Origin: Sideroxyarcus sp.
GTDB taxonomy: Bacteria > Pseudomonadota > Gammaproteobacteria > Burkholderiales > Gallionellaceae
Assembly: GCA_030652215.1 (NCBI GenBank)
Contig: JAUSBC010000099.1
Span: 1 to 51,368, forward strand
DNA length: 51,368 nucleotides
Direction: 5' to 3'
Below are positions 41,145-50,155 of this stretch, piece by piece. Below the pieces are notes generated by a model. That model was given only the letters and a program-made list of their open reading frames with translations. It was not told where the DNA came from and did no database searches. The position numbers were made by a program, and so were the translations under genes. Each line of letters starts with the position of its first letter. The stretch's first letter is position 1.

Positions 41145-42209
41145 ATGGCACTCGTATCCTTGCGTCAACTACTCGATCACGCAGCCGAGCACAGCTACGG
41201 CCTGCCCGCATTCAACGTCAACAACCTGGAACAGGTGAAGGCGATCATGGAAGCGGCCGATGAAACCAACAGCCCCGTGATCATGCAAGGCTCGGCTGGC
41301 GCACGCAAATATGCGGGCGAAGCCTTCCTGCGTCACCTCATCGAAGCCGCTGTCGAAATGTATCCGCATATTCCCGTCGTCATGCACCAGGATCACGGCG
41401 CATCCGAGGCCGTTTGCGTGCAAGCCATTCGTTCCGGCTTTTCCAGTGTGATGATGGACGGTTCGCTGATGACCGACGGCAAGACACCGTCTTCATTCGA
41501 ATATAACGTCAACATTTCGCGCCGCGTGTCCGAGATGTCGCACGCCATCGGCGTTTCCGTCGAGGGCGAGCTGGGTTGCCTGGGTTCCCTGGAATCCGGC
41601 CAGGGCGAAAAGGAAGACGGCCACGGTGCGGAAGGCAAGCTGTCCCACGACCAACTGTTGACCGACCCGAACGAAGCCGCCGAGTTCGTCAAATTGACCC
41701 AGGTGGACGCACTGGCCATCGCCATCGGCACCTCGCACGGCGCCTACAAATTCACCCGCCCGCCCACAGGCGCGGTGCTGCGCATCGACCGCATCAAGGA
41801 AATCCACGCACGTCTGCCCAACACCCACCTCGTGATGCACGGCTCCTCTTCCGTGCCTCAGGAATGGCTGAAGGTCATCAACGAATTTGGCGGCGCCATG
41901 GGCGAAACCTACGGCGTGCCGGTTGAAGAAATCGTTGAAGGTATCAAGAACGGCGTGCGCAAGGTGAACATCGACACCGACCTGCGCATGGCCTCCACCG
42001 GCGCAACTCGCCGCTACCTCGCGCAAAACCCCAAGGACTTTGACCCGCGCAAATTCCTCGCTGCCACCACCAAGGCAATGAAGGAAATCTGCAAGGCAAG
42101 ATACGAAGCCTTCGGTTGTGCCGGCCAGGCCGCCAAGATCAAACCGATCTCGCTGGAAGCCATGGCAAACCGGTATGCCAAGGGTGAGTTGAATCCGATT
42201 ATCAAGTAA
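41145..42209 (+). CDS. fba: Fructose-bisphosphate aldolase, class II
   Basis: Zinc-dependent aldolase joining dihydroxyacetone phosphate with glyceraldehyde 3-phosphate or erythrose 4-phosphate (the latter gives sedoheptulose bisphosphate in CO2 fixation). The 354 residues carry the zinc/active-site motif HQDHG (81-85), [11 protein letters not shown], and the phosphate-binding GSSSVPQEW and [11 protein letters not shown]. The form is the longer Calvin-cycle type (CbbA-like). GGGAG ribosome site. Last gene of the cluster, before a strong terminator. Confidence 0.96.
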   Translation: MALVSLRQLLDHAAEHSYGLPAFNVNNLEQVKAIMEAADETNSPVIMQGSAGARKYAGEAFLRHLIEAAVEMYPHIPVVMHQDHGASEAVCVQAIRSGFSSVMMDGSLMTDGKTPSSFEYNVNISRRVSEMSHAIGVSVEGELGCLGSLESGQGEKEDGHGAEGKLSHDQLLTDPNEAAEFVKLTQVDALAIAIGTSHGAYKFTRPPTGAVLRIDRIKEIHARLPNTHLVMHGSSSVPQEWLKVINEFGGAMGETYGVPVEEIVEGIKNGVRKVNIDTDLRMASTGATRRYLAQNPKDFDPRKFLAATTKAMKEICKARYEAFGCAGQAAKIKPISLEAMANRYAKGELNPIIK

Positions 42210-42264
42210 TTGGCGCAGCTGATAGGGAAGTATTGAGCGACTCTTGAGTCGTTTGGACTGCTGA

Positions 42265-42291
42265 CAAAGCCCCCACCTGTTGGGGGCTTTG
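42265..42291 (+). terminator. Intrinsic terminator after fba
   Basis: A perfect 11-bp stem (CAAAGCCCCCA / TGGGGGCTTTG) with loop CCTGT, 55 bp after the fba stop. The following CATTTCAG gives only a short T-run, but the GC core with flanking A/T tracts is typical. It closes the tkt-fba cluster. Confidence 0.85.
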
Positions 42292-42455
42292 CATTTCAGT
42301 CATCCCGAAATGAGAAGGCACGTTGATTGGATACTACTATCCAACTGAGATTCATATGTTAAACGTAAAGGATCAGCGACCTGATATGCCGCCTTGCAGC
42401 CCAATTGTTATCTGGCTCTGCTGAATTCCGGATTCGAACTGCTACTTGTAAAAAA
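42292..42455. other. Intergenic region between fba and pilY1 terminators
   Basis: No gene seen. It contains a small perfect hairpin TTGGATA-CTAC-TATCCAA (42327-42344) with no T-run, of unknown role. A stretch at 42430-42440 resembles the T-loop of a tRNA on the minus strand, but the neighbouring bases do not form a T-stem. Confidence 0.5.
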
Positions 42456-42485
42456 ACAAACCCCGCCAAATTCGGCGGGGTTTGT
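42456..42485 (-). terminator. Intrinsic terminator of the pilin cluster
   Basis: A 12-bp stem (ACAAACCCCGCC / GGCGGGGTTTGT) with a six-base loop. On the minus strand it is followed by a run of T (the plus strand has AAAAAA at 42451-42456), making a classical Rho-independent terminator 51 bp after the pilY1 stop. Confidence 0.9.
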
Positions 42486-42535
42486 CAGTAGACCGATCAA
42501 CCCGAAAAGACAGTTCAAATGAAGTGCTCTGCTGG

Positions 42536-45500
42536 TTAGAACTCACGCCACGTAGACCGCTGCCCAAAGAAGTCGAATGTTGGGAGGGGTGGAGGAATCC
42601 ATTTTGGTAATTCCGGCGTGGGATTACTGGAAGTTATGACTTCTACAACGGGTTTGTTTTGAATCATTATTACATTAACGCCGACAATGGATGAATCAAA
42701 TTTTAGAGAAACAGAGTCATTGCTAGAACCGACCGGCCAGCCGTTCGCATAATTAAAGAAACTTAACCAGCCATATCCACCGGGCGAGCAGGCTGTAGAA
42801 GCTGGGACAATTGTAGGAACTATCAAAGTACCTGCTACAAGCTGCATGTCTATATTTACACGTTCCGACGCCGGCGATGCACCAATTGATATATCAGGAA
42901 AATCAACAAACCAACCACGATCAGTTTTGAAATCCACAGTGTTTTTTGTTCCGGAACGTAGGCTTCCAGAATTTAATATTGTCTGCTTAACCATCTTGTC
43001 CACTGACCCCGTATGTGAACGCGGACTGCCGACAGCAGTTCCATCATCCTTGATGGCATACAGGCTTTGCGTCTGTGTAGTGGAAAGATCGGAATTTTCC
43101 AAATATTTTCCCGTTCCAACAAATACGACGTGCTTGTTGCTAACCATACCAAGTACGGGAGTGGTGGTAATAGGCTGACTGTTAGCTCCATCGGATAACG
43201 TGGCGAACAGTGAGTAGGAGCCAGCGTTGACATCAAAGCGCCACAGATTCCCCTGCAGATCGCCGCCATATACATCACCTGCCAAGTTGCCGGCAGAGTC
43301 ATTATTCCATGCAACAAGCTGAGCTAACCCGCTAGGACTTGCAGTAGTACCTGCACTGTTGGTTATCTTCTTAAGTACGGCACCAGTGGAAGCATTCAGG
43401 ACATATAGATTGCCTTTGCCATTACCGGCGGGCGAATTGGGGACATACGTGACCGGATCAGTAGCGGGAGTCACCGGTATTGAACTGAGCGTTCCGTTGT
43501 TGTAACCGGAGGTAACCAGGACTACCCAAGTGCCATCATCTATTGTGGTAACGACAGGCACTCCAAAGGTGTAGCCAAGGTCGGCATCCTGGCTAGGGGT
43601 GAGTTCCCAAAGTAGTGTCGGCACAGCAGGATTTGTGATGTCAAGCGCATAATAGCCGCGCCCTCCGCCATTAAGGCCACCCACCAAAATGGTACGCCAA
43701 CCACCGGCTCCCTTAATGTCAGAAATAGTAACGCTTCCGTTAACAAAATTGACATGGTTGGAGCTGTAGTCTGTACTTGCCAGCTTCCACATATTGGGAA
43801 TCACCATGCTGGGTACATAAGCCCAACGTTCTACACCAGTGTCGGCATTGATGGCATGCAACATGCCGTCATTGGCGCCCACATAGACAGTTCCACTACG
43901 ACCCGATTGTGCGGATTTAAAAGCAATATAGGTCGGATCTGAATAGTCGAATACCGGAGGGCCGATATATGCAGGTTGCGATTCCAGAACGTCACCCATC
44001 GTGGCTTCACGGACACGATATAACTGATTCGCGGTGGCGTTGGAGGCGCGTTGTTCATACCCAGTCTGCCCGCGTAGGTAGTTAATTAATTTAACTCCAG
44101 TATGCTCCCCGGAAATGGTAGACCACTGGTTGAGAGCATTGACATGAGCAGCAGAGAAATTATCAGGGTAACTAATCGCATATGCGGCATCGAAAGCGAC
44201 AAGACCAGAACCGTTGGGGTCGGCCGTATATATCGTCCTGGTGTCCGTTGTCGCCCCCACTTTGGCTGTCATGGTGCCGGTGCAGGCGTTGGCAACTTCT
44301 GTCGCACATGTAGAAGTGGCTGAGTCATATACACCAGTACAATCGCCTGCAGTGGGAGCCGAAGTAATGCAGTTGTAAATAGTGCTGGCCCCGCTTGTAT
44401 TGGCTACGAGTGGCGTTGCGCATGTGCTGATCGGGACGTTCTCTACACACCAGGTAGCAGTGCTACTAACCGCACCAGTGTTAATATTGATAGCACGCGA
44501 TTCCAGATTACCCTTCCATGAACTTGTAGTGTAGCTGGCGACATATGCCTTGTTGTTGCTGGCAGTCGGGGTCAGCGTGCTGGTAGCAGCGGCTGAGGCA
44601 GAACCCAACTTGGCAGTGATGGAGGAAAGTGCTTTCGTAAACCCCTTGACGATTTGTTCGGGGTCTTTGGCGCTGAAATACTCTCCTCGACCGTTAATCG
44701 CGGCGTGCCACAGATCATCAATACGCTCTTGGCCAGTGCCGGCAATCGGATCCGGCCAATTCACTGTGGGAGATCCCGTGCCAGTCTTCAGTTTGTAAAA
44801 GTCACCGGATGTCGCATCAGCGTAATCAGTCGTAAAATTCAGCGTTCCATCAGCGCCCAAGCCCATGGTAAACGTAGTCATATGTTGCTGAACGCTGCTA
44901 TCGGTCGTGCTGGTAAATACGTTATTCGTACATACATCAGGGTTGCCAGACGGGTAATCCGGACTGCTACCCCCAGCACAATTACCAAGGGAAGTATCGC
45001 GCAAATCTTTGTCGTAATAATACTTGGCAACGTCGGCCAATGTGTTGGATACGGCTGTGGTGCCCTCCTTCAAGGGGCGCGGAGTGGTGCCACCATCAAG
45101 ATTGCCAACACTGGCGCCGGTCAATCCATACGGGCCATAAGTACTGGTTTCAACATCCGTATTCCAGTAACCGTCGGTTGAAAGGATGGAGAAATTTTGC
45201 TGGCAGGAATACTGTACTGGATCAACATCTCCAACTTTGTTGGCATAGTAGCGACCCGCCTTGGAAAGTGCGCCACGTAGCGGCGTCCAGCAGGTAGTCT
45301 TTGTTGCAAATAAAGTTTTGTACCAATTGTTCTTGTGGGCCAGTTCGAAAGTCTGGTTACCGAGAAAACTGGCGCCATCAGTAGCGTTTTTGTCGCAAAT
45401 GGTGCTGTAACCCACGCGATAGCGATTGTCGATACTCTTGAATGCGCGGCTTACCGAGGATTTCATTGCCTGTACGCGAGTGCGGTAATACGTCCACCAG

Positions 45501-46591
45501 TTGGCAAAATTGGTCATTTCCTCGTTGTAGGTGCAGGTTGTACCGGCGCAATCGGTACGCGATATTTCCTTGGTGGTCGAGCCCGGGTAGGGGTAACTGA
45601 CAATGGAGGGAATGATGTTGATGAAACGATTAGACCCAGGCACGCTGTTGCCACCGGAAAATGAACTGGTAGAAACAGACATGCTGCCGGATTTAGTGAA
45701 TGTCGGACCTGAAAAAGCGCCAGGCGCATTGGCGTAAATGGTAACGACACTGCCGGATACGGTGGCACTGAAGCCAGAAGTAGTACAGGGAGAGACTATC
45801 GTGGCAGAACAGGCGTTAATCGCATTGGCTATGTTATTCGCCAAGGTACTGGATGAGCTCGAAGCCGGAATTGCGTCTGAGATAATTTTCCCGCCGGCAC
45901 TGATGCTTGACAGTGAAGTACTGCTGGAGCCGCTTATAGAAATGGTCGCCGATCTTGGCTTGGGATAACGCTCATATTTGAAGGTTGAGGTCCTGATTGC
46001 CTGGCACTTGCCAGCTGTGGTCGGAGGCGCCATATCCGCAATGGTAGCGGTGGTACACCAGCGAAAACGCGCGGGATAGATATAACTGCCGGACGGTGCG
46101 GTTGCTGCAATACAGTTCTTGAGATCTGAGGCGTCGCAATATTCGCCGGGCACCATTGTGTAGAACGACGCGTTTCCGACCAGATTGCTGGTGCCGGTCG
46201 TCAGAACACCGTAACCATCGTTTTTCACCGTCGTCCATGACGATGTCTTGCTGGGATAGGTGGTGGTGTTTTGCGTGCCATCGGCATTGAAAAAAACCGG
46301 TGGCGTGTAGGTAATCGCCGGGTGGTAGTACATGCCGTTGTAAGCCGCGTTGTGGCGCAGGCGCGGGTCGGTTACGTTCGCATAATCCGGCAGGCGGTCG
46401 TACTCCATGGAGCCTGAATCATCGAAGATGAACATCAAATTGGGCTTCACGTTGGAAGTCGTGGTCGTCGCCATTGGTTGGCTGACCAGCTTTACCTGAG
46501 CAGCGAACAAGGTAGACGGCAGACCTAGGCCCACAACGAGCGAGATGCTCAGAAGCTGAAGAGTAATACGACTATCAAAATAGCTTTTCAT
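42536..46591 (-). CDS. pilY1: Type IV pilus tip adhesin/biogenesis protein PilY1
   Basis: Large exported protein at the pilus tip, involved in adhesion and surface sensing. The 1351 residues start with a signal peptide (about 1-30, cleavage near LFA). A von Willebrand A-like domain carries the MIDAS-like FDDSGSM (57-62). A Ser/Thr-rich insert (about 195-310) is followed by the rest of the vWA region. The C-terminal beta-propeller (about 900-1280) includes TVYVGANDGMLHAINADTG and YGGDLQGNLWRFDV. The calcium loop before YGGDL appears degenerate (D-S-A-G-N-L-A-G-D). Last gene of pilE-fimT-pilV-pilW-pilX-pilY1. Confidence 0.93.
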   Translation of the reverse strand: MKSYFDSRITLQLLSISLVVGLGLPSTLFAAQVKLVSQPMATTTTSNVKPNLMFIFDDSGSMEYDRLPDYANVTDPRLRHNAAYNGMYYHPAITYTPPVFFNADGTQNTTTYPSKTSSWTTVKNDGYGVLTTGTSNLVGNASFYTMVPGEYCDASDLKNCIAATAPSGSYIYPARFRWCTTATIADMAPPTTAGKCQAIRTSTFKYERYPKPRSATISISGSSSTSLSSISAGGKIISDAIPASSSSSTLANNIANAINACSATIVSPCTTSGFSATVSGSVVTIYANAPGAFSGPTFTKSGSMSVSTSSFSGGNSVPGSNRFINIIPSIVSYPYPGSTTKEISRTDCAGTTCTYNEEMTNFANWWTYYRTRVQAMKSSVSRAFKSIDNRYRVGYSTICDKNATDGASFLGNQTFELAHKNNWYKTLFATKTTCWTPLRGALSKAGRYYANKVGDVDPVQYSCQQNFSILSTDGYWNTDVETSTYGPYGLTGASVGNLDGGTTPRPLKEGTTAVSNTLADVAKYYYDKDLRDTSLGNCAGGSSPDYPSGNPDVCTNNVFTSTTDSSVQQHMTTFTMGLGADGTLNFTTDYADATSGDFYKLKTGTGSPTVNWPDPIAGTGQERIDDLWHAAINGRGEYFSAKDPEQIVKGFTKALSSITAKLGSASAAATSTLTPTASNNKAYVASYTTSSWKGNLESRAININTGAVSSTATWCVENVPISTCATPLVANTSGASTIYNCITSAPTAGDCTGVYDSATSTCATEVANACTGTMTAKVGATTDTRTIYTADPNGSGLVAFDAAYAISYPDNFSAAHVNALNQWSTISGEHTGVKLINYLRGQTGYEQRASNATANQLYRVREATMGDVLESQPAYIGPPVFDYSDPTYIAFKSAQSGRSGTVYVGANDGMLHAINADTGVERWAYVPSMVIPNMWKLASTDYSSNHVNFVNGSVTISDIKGAGGWRTILVGGLNGGGRGYYALDITNPAVPTLLWELTPSQDADLGYTFGVPVVTTIDDGTWVVLVTSGYNNGTLSSIPVTPATDPVTYVPNSPAGNGKGNLYVLNASTGAVLKKITNSAGTTASPSGLAQLVAWNNDSAGNLAGDVYGGDLQGNLWRFDVNAGSYSLFATLSDGANSQPITTTPVLGMVSNKHVVFVGTGKYLENSDLSTTQTQSLYAIKDDGTAVGSPRSHTGSVDKMVKQTILNSGSLRSGTKNTVDFKTDRGWFVDFPDISIGASPASERVNIDMQLVAGTLIVPTIVPASTACSPGGYGWLSFFNYANGWPVGSSNDSVSLKFDSSIVGVNVIMIQNKPVVEVITSSNPTPELPKWIPPPLPTFDFFGQRSTWREF

Positions 46592-46600
46592 GGCATGCTC

Positions 46601-47290
46601 CTAAAAGACAAAACCTAATACATAACTAACGGTGCCGTTAGCGCCAACGGTTTGAACCGTAATGCGAACCTGCGGGGGCTGACCACCAGGCGGCTTCAAA
46701 CCTTTGAGTGTAGGTGTGGACATAAAGTTATTGTTAGCGGAAACGCTGTTGTACAAACAATCAGCAACTTGTATCGGCACATTTGCGAAACGGCACATCC
46801 GTTCAATGATATACCTCGTAGTATTACCGCTCTGGTCAACTATGGGGGGGGAGGCGTTTACGCCGGACCAAGTACCGGCATCTTTGAGATTCAACGCCGG
46901 ATTGAGGCTGGAGAAATACCCGGGGTTCACCGCAAGATTTGTTTGGTTTAACGGATGCGCGGGATTGGCAAAGACGTCAATGCCCGCATTCGCAACTGTC
47001 GTCGCTCGCAGCCACCCCATTGCCGCTTCAACTCCCGCATCTGCAGAAGTCGTTGCTGAATGCTGGAATGACAAATTACCTGTAATCATGGCACCGGTAT
47101 CCACCGAGCGGATTAGCGCAACTGCGGCGAGTGACATGGCGAGTAGCGCAATTAGCGTAAAAAACAGCACTACGCCCCATTGTTTGTGTGCGCAACTCCT
47201 GCTGACACGGGACAGCGGCATACCGCCAGCGGTTGCAGGTACTGCATTGCAGGGAATATGCACGATAGGAGGAATGGGAAGTGAGTTCAT
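46601..47290 (-). CDS. pilX: Type IV pilus minor pilin assembly protein PilX
   Basis: Minor pilin-like protein primed at the pilus tip. The 229 residues have a long N-terminal leader of about 38 residues, ending at KQWG before the hydrophobic VVLFFTLIALLAMSLAAVAL, then the PilX N-domain segment SFQHSATTSADAGVEAAMGW. The first Met at 47290 has a good GGAGA ribosome site, so I keep the long leader. As usual for PilX, Glu5 is missing after the cleavage site. It lies 25 bp after pilW and 9 bp before pilY1. Confidence 0.86.
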   Translation of the reverse strand: MNSLPIPPIVHIPCNAVPATAGGMPLSRVSRSCAHKQWGVVLFFTLIALLAMSLAAVALIRSVDTGAMITGNLSFQHSATTSADAGVEAAMGWLRATTVANAGIDVFANPAHPLNQTNLAVNPGYFSSLNPALNLKDAGTWSGVNASPPIVDQSGNTTRYIIERMCRFANVPIQVADCLYNSVSANNNFMSTPTLKGLKPPGGQPPQVRITVQTVGANGTVSYVLGFVF

Positions 47291-47315
47291 GGCGTTCTCC
47301 GCGGAGACAGTGATT

Positions 47316-48524
47316 TCATGGAAGCAAAGTAGGCTGCGCGAAAATTACGCTGCGTATCGGGAAAATTGTCTCGAACACCCGATAGCGATATCGTTGCCAA
47401 TTGGCGTTGGCGGCAGCCAGGCTGAATGTGGGTGCAGGGCTGGCTATGGGGGGGGCTACTGAAGTAGCATCCCATGCGCACAGACCGGTCGGCGCGGGGG
47501 CCGTAGTGGAGCTGCAAGGATTGGTAACATTGGCTGGCTCCATTTTGGCATCGCGTGCCACAACAGCAATGCGAACGGCTTTGATCCGGTTTCGTTCGTC
47601 TCTGGACATAGCGTTCCCCCAATTGCCGCTTGCCTGTCCATTTACTGCGTCTACCCACTGAACAACCGCATTGCTGCTAGGGTTTGCGGAAATTCCGTAT
47701 TGAGCCTGCAGACTCACTATCCCATCCACAGTAGGTTCAACAAGCGCCGGAGGCACCCCGGTATCTTGTCGCTGCAAGATATTGGCAGCGCTAACGCTAT
47801 AAGTGACTTCATGCCAGCCACCCAGACAAGCAAGTGAGCCGTTTTGTGCAGTAGCGGGAGTGATGGTCGGGTTGGTTATAGCATTCAGCGATACTAAAGT
47901 TGCCGGCGTGGGCGTGCCTAACACCGGTGCGGGTGGCGGCAACGGTGCGGGGGCGACCACGCTTGAAATGTCGCAATTAATCCCGGAATTATCAATAAGA
48001 ATAGTTATGTCGCCGAGCACACAGCCAAAATTGCTTCGAAGCGTCACAGGGTTGACTGCGGGAGCACCTTGTATAATGGAAACGGCCCCGCCCCTGAGAG
48101 AATCACCATAGCGAATAAGGATACTGTCACTGGCGCCGGCCGCACCATCGGTAATGATAATGGGGGAAATGCCGGTAACGATTGCAGCGACTGCGGGATC
48201 AATGGAAATCGGCTCAACGGGTTGAACAAGATTGAGAGCTGTCCCGCACATGAGCGGTGAATCGGTCTGACTTACGGGCATCAGAGTGTAGCCTGCCTGG
48301 TTCACATCGCGACCGATTTTGAAGAGTGCGATGCTGCCATTGGTAGTCGAATCGGCGGCTCCGGTGGTGGCGCGCTTTTGCGCCTCGAAGACGGAGAAGA
48401 CTTGCATGACGACCAGTGAGGCAAGCATGCCGATAGTCAGCCCGACCATGATTTCCACCAGGGTAAATCCGGCATGAGCACGCTGCGGATGAGGCATAAA
48501 CGAATGAGCGATGTGTGAGGTCAT
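47316..48524 (-). CDS. pilW: Type IV pilus minor pilin PilW
   Basis: Minor pilin, 402 residues. The prepilin leader ends at RAHAG, then FTLVEIMVGLTIGMLASLVV, with Glu5 present. The following SIALFKIGRDVNQAGYTLM is the PilW-type segment. The globular part is rich in small residues and includes three prolines in a row (PLPPPAPVL) near the middle. It is 50 bp after pilV and 25 bp before pilX, in one transcriptional unit. Confidence 0.88.
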   Translation of the reverse strand: MTSHIAHSFMPHPQRAHAGFTLVEIMVGLTIGMLASLVVMQVFSVFEAQKRATTGAADSTTNGSIALFKIGRDVNQAGYTLMPVSQTDSPLMCGTALNLVQPVEPISIDPAVAAIVTGISPIIITDGAAGASDSILIRYGDSLRGGAVSIIQGAPAVNPVTLRSNFGCVLGDITILIDNSGINCDISSVVAPAPLPPPAPVLGTPTPATLVSLNAITNPTITPATAQNGSLACLGGWHEVTYSVSAANILQRQDTGVPPALVEPTVDGIVSLQAQYGISANPSSNAVVQWVDAVNGQASGNWGNAMSRDERNRIKAVRIAVVARDAKMEPANVTNPCSSTTAPAPTGLCAWDATSVAPPIASPAPTFSLAAANANWQRYRYRVFETIFPIRSVIFAQPTLLP

Positions 48525-48574
48525 GGTAGGGTGCTATTAGTGATGAAAATATGCGGTAATTGTCCTGTCAGCGG

Positions 48575-48979
48575 TCAGCAGACAAAGATTCCGGGTGGGC
48601 ATGGAGTAATGGTGGCAAAAGTAGTGAACTGGTGCGGATCTTGTCCCGGTTGTTGCCAACCGACTGTGATGACAAATTGGTTGGGTACCGCAGGCGCAAC
48701 CACGGTAATTGTGCCATTGGGCAACTCGGCGATAGGGGTTACCACATTGTAGAAACCCGCGAGAGTGGCACCCGGATTGGCCCACATTTCCCCTATTTTT
48801 TGTTGTGCTCTATAACTGGCTTCTGCACGAAATTTTGAGTCTGAAGAATTTTTGACCATTGCGGCTTGCAGGCCGGCAATGGCAAGCACGCCCACGGCAA
48901 AAAGCAGAATGGCGACCATTGCTTCTATCAGCACAACACCTTGCTGGGCTGACGGGGAGGAGAAGGAGATTCGTTTCAT
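48575..48979 (-). CDS. pilV: Type IV pilus minor pilin PilV
   Basis: Minor pilin of 134 residues. Leader to Gly14 (SPSAQQG), then VVLIEAMVAILLFAVGVLAI with Glu5, and the PilV-type AGLQAAMVKNSSDSKFRAEA. The C-terminus holds two cysteines (TPCPPGIFVC) that could form a disulfide loop. It begins 18 bp after fimT. Confidence 0.88.
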   Translation of the reverse strand: MKRISFSSPSAQQGVVLIEAMVAILLFAVGVLAIAGLQAAMVKNSSDSKFRAEASYRAQQKIGEMWANPGATLAGFYNVVTPIAELPNGTITVVAPAVPNQFVITVGWQQPGQDPHQFTTFATITPCPPGIFVC

Positions 48980-48997
48980 GATAGGTCCCCAGAATTA

Positions 48998-49531
48998 TTA
49001 GCATGCACGCGGGTTGGGTGAGGATACGTTTGGATCGCACATTTTTATGTTTCCGCCAATCCCGATTGTGACACTCAAATCCTGACTTTCCGCAGTTGGC
49101 AAAATTGTCGAATCAATACCAACACTGGTTAAGCCCCCCGCAATGGGTCTGCCCAAAATATCGAAGGTGACGGTAGTGGCTACTGCAGGCACGGGCGTAA
49201 GAATGACGCTGTTTGAACCCTCATTACTCAATCTTGACTCGAGAATGTTGCCTAATGGCACGCCGCCGCCGCCAACTTGAACCGACCAGGAACTGTCATT
49301 TGCAGCTCCCAGAGTAAATGATACGTTGGTGTTCCGTTTAAGCGCTTCTGCGCGCGCTCTCTGCAAACCATTCTGTATGGATTCCGCCGCATTGCGAACC
49401 TGCGCGTTCAGAATCCATGTACGGTAACTGGGAATGGCAACCGCGATTAGGATTCCCAGAATGGCTATGCCGATCATCAACTCGACCAGCGAAAATCCAA
49501 GCACCCTGGTTTTTGTAACAGTGCTCAACAC
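48998..49531 (-). CDS. fimT: GspH/FimT-type pseudopilin
   Basis: Pseudopilin of 177 residues. Leader MLSTVTKTRVLG, then FSLVELMIGIAILGILIAVA with Glu5, and the GspH/FimT segment NAAESIQNGLQRARAEALKR. The C-terminal pair of cysteines (about 169 and 177, CDPN ... RAC) is usual. The GTG at 49531 is the start shown; a TTG three bases later is an alternative. It overlaps the end of pilE by 7 bp. Confidence 0.85.
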   Translation of the reverse strand: MLSTVTKTRVLGFSLVELMIGIAILGILIAVAIPSYRTWILNAQVRNAAESIQNGLQRARAEALKRNTNVSFTLGAANDSSWSVQVGGGGVPLGNILESRLSNEGSNSVILTPVPAVATTVTFDILGRPIAGGLTSVGIDSTILPTAESQDLSVTIGIGGNIKMCDPNVSSPNPRAC

Positions 49532-49938
49532 ACACCTCCCGGCTTTCTGACCCAGCAGGTGGCATTGCTGCCCCAGGAAGGGGTACTTACAGTAGTCCTC
49601 GTGTTCGTCTCATCAATCGTGTAGACGAAACCAGTCATGCCTCCAGTGCCAGTTGCTGTAATGGTGTATGTAAGTGGTGCTGAGGCGACGACAAAACCAA
49701 AATCTGCTGTCGCAGCAACTGTGGGGACGACACCTCCAGTGCTGTTATCGTATGCTCTGAAATCCTGAAAGAACTGCTCCATTTTGATCCGCCCAGCAGA
49801 AAGGCCTGAAGTGGCTTCTGTTATTTTCCCCTGAGTAACATAATCGGTGTAAAGAGGATAACCAATCGCAGACAACAGTCCGATAATTGCGACGACGATC
49901 AGCAGCTCAATCAGTGTGAAACCATTTCGCATATTCAT
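49525..49938 (-). CDS. pilE: PilE-type minor or major pilin
   Basis: Type IV prepilin of 137 residues from the ATG at 49938, preceded by GGAGA at good spacing (an ATG 12 bases further up, at 49950, is part of that site). Leader MNMRNG, then FTLIELLIVVAIIGLLSAIG and YPLYTDYVTQGKITEATSGL, classical PilE. Two cysteines near the C-terminus (CWVRKPGGVC) give the D-loop. Leading the minor-pilin cluster and small, it is probably the minor pilin PilE rather than the main fibre subunit. Confidence 0.88.
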   Translation of the reverse strand: MNMRNGFTLIELLIVVAIIGLLSAIGYPLYTDYVTQGKITEATSGLSAGRIKMEQFFQDFRAYDNSTGGVVPTVAATADFGFVVASAPLTYTITATGTGGMTGFVYTIDETNTRTTVSTPSWGSNATCWVRKPGGVC

Positions 49939-50155
49939 TGCAGTCTCCATTTAGGTGTAAGGATAGTAGAGCGCGCAAATATTTGTTTCTACCTATTGCC
50001 GACAAAAGGGCCGGGAACGCAGATAAGCGGCGCTGAGAGGGCAATTTGGCGCGAGAATTGCGCGTAGATCGGGACAAGCGGTTGGAATTGGGGTGCAGAC
50101 AAGGAATGTGGCTACTTCATTTCGAATGCAAGAGCAGAGTGCGCGGTACAGTTGT

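Noticed and set aside
42430..42440. tRNA T-loop-like sequence (GTTCGAATCC on the minus strand)
   Set aside because: Flanking bases do not form a T-stem and no anticodon or acceptor arm could be found.
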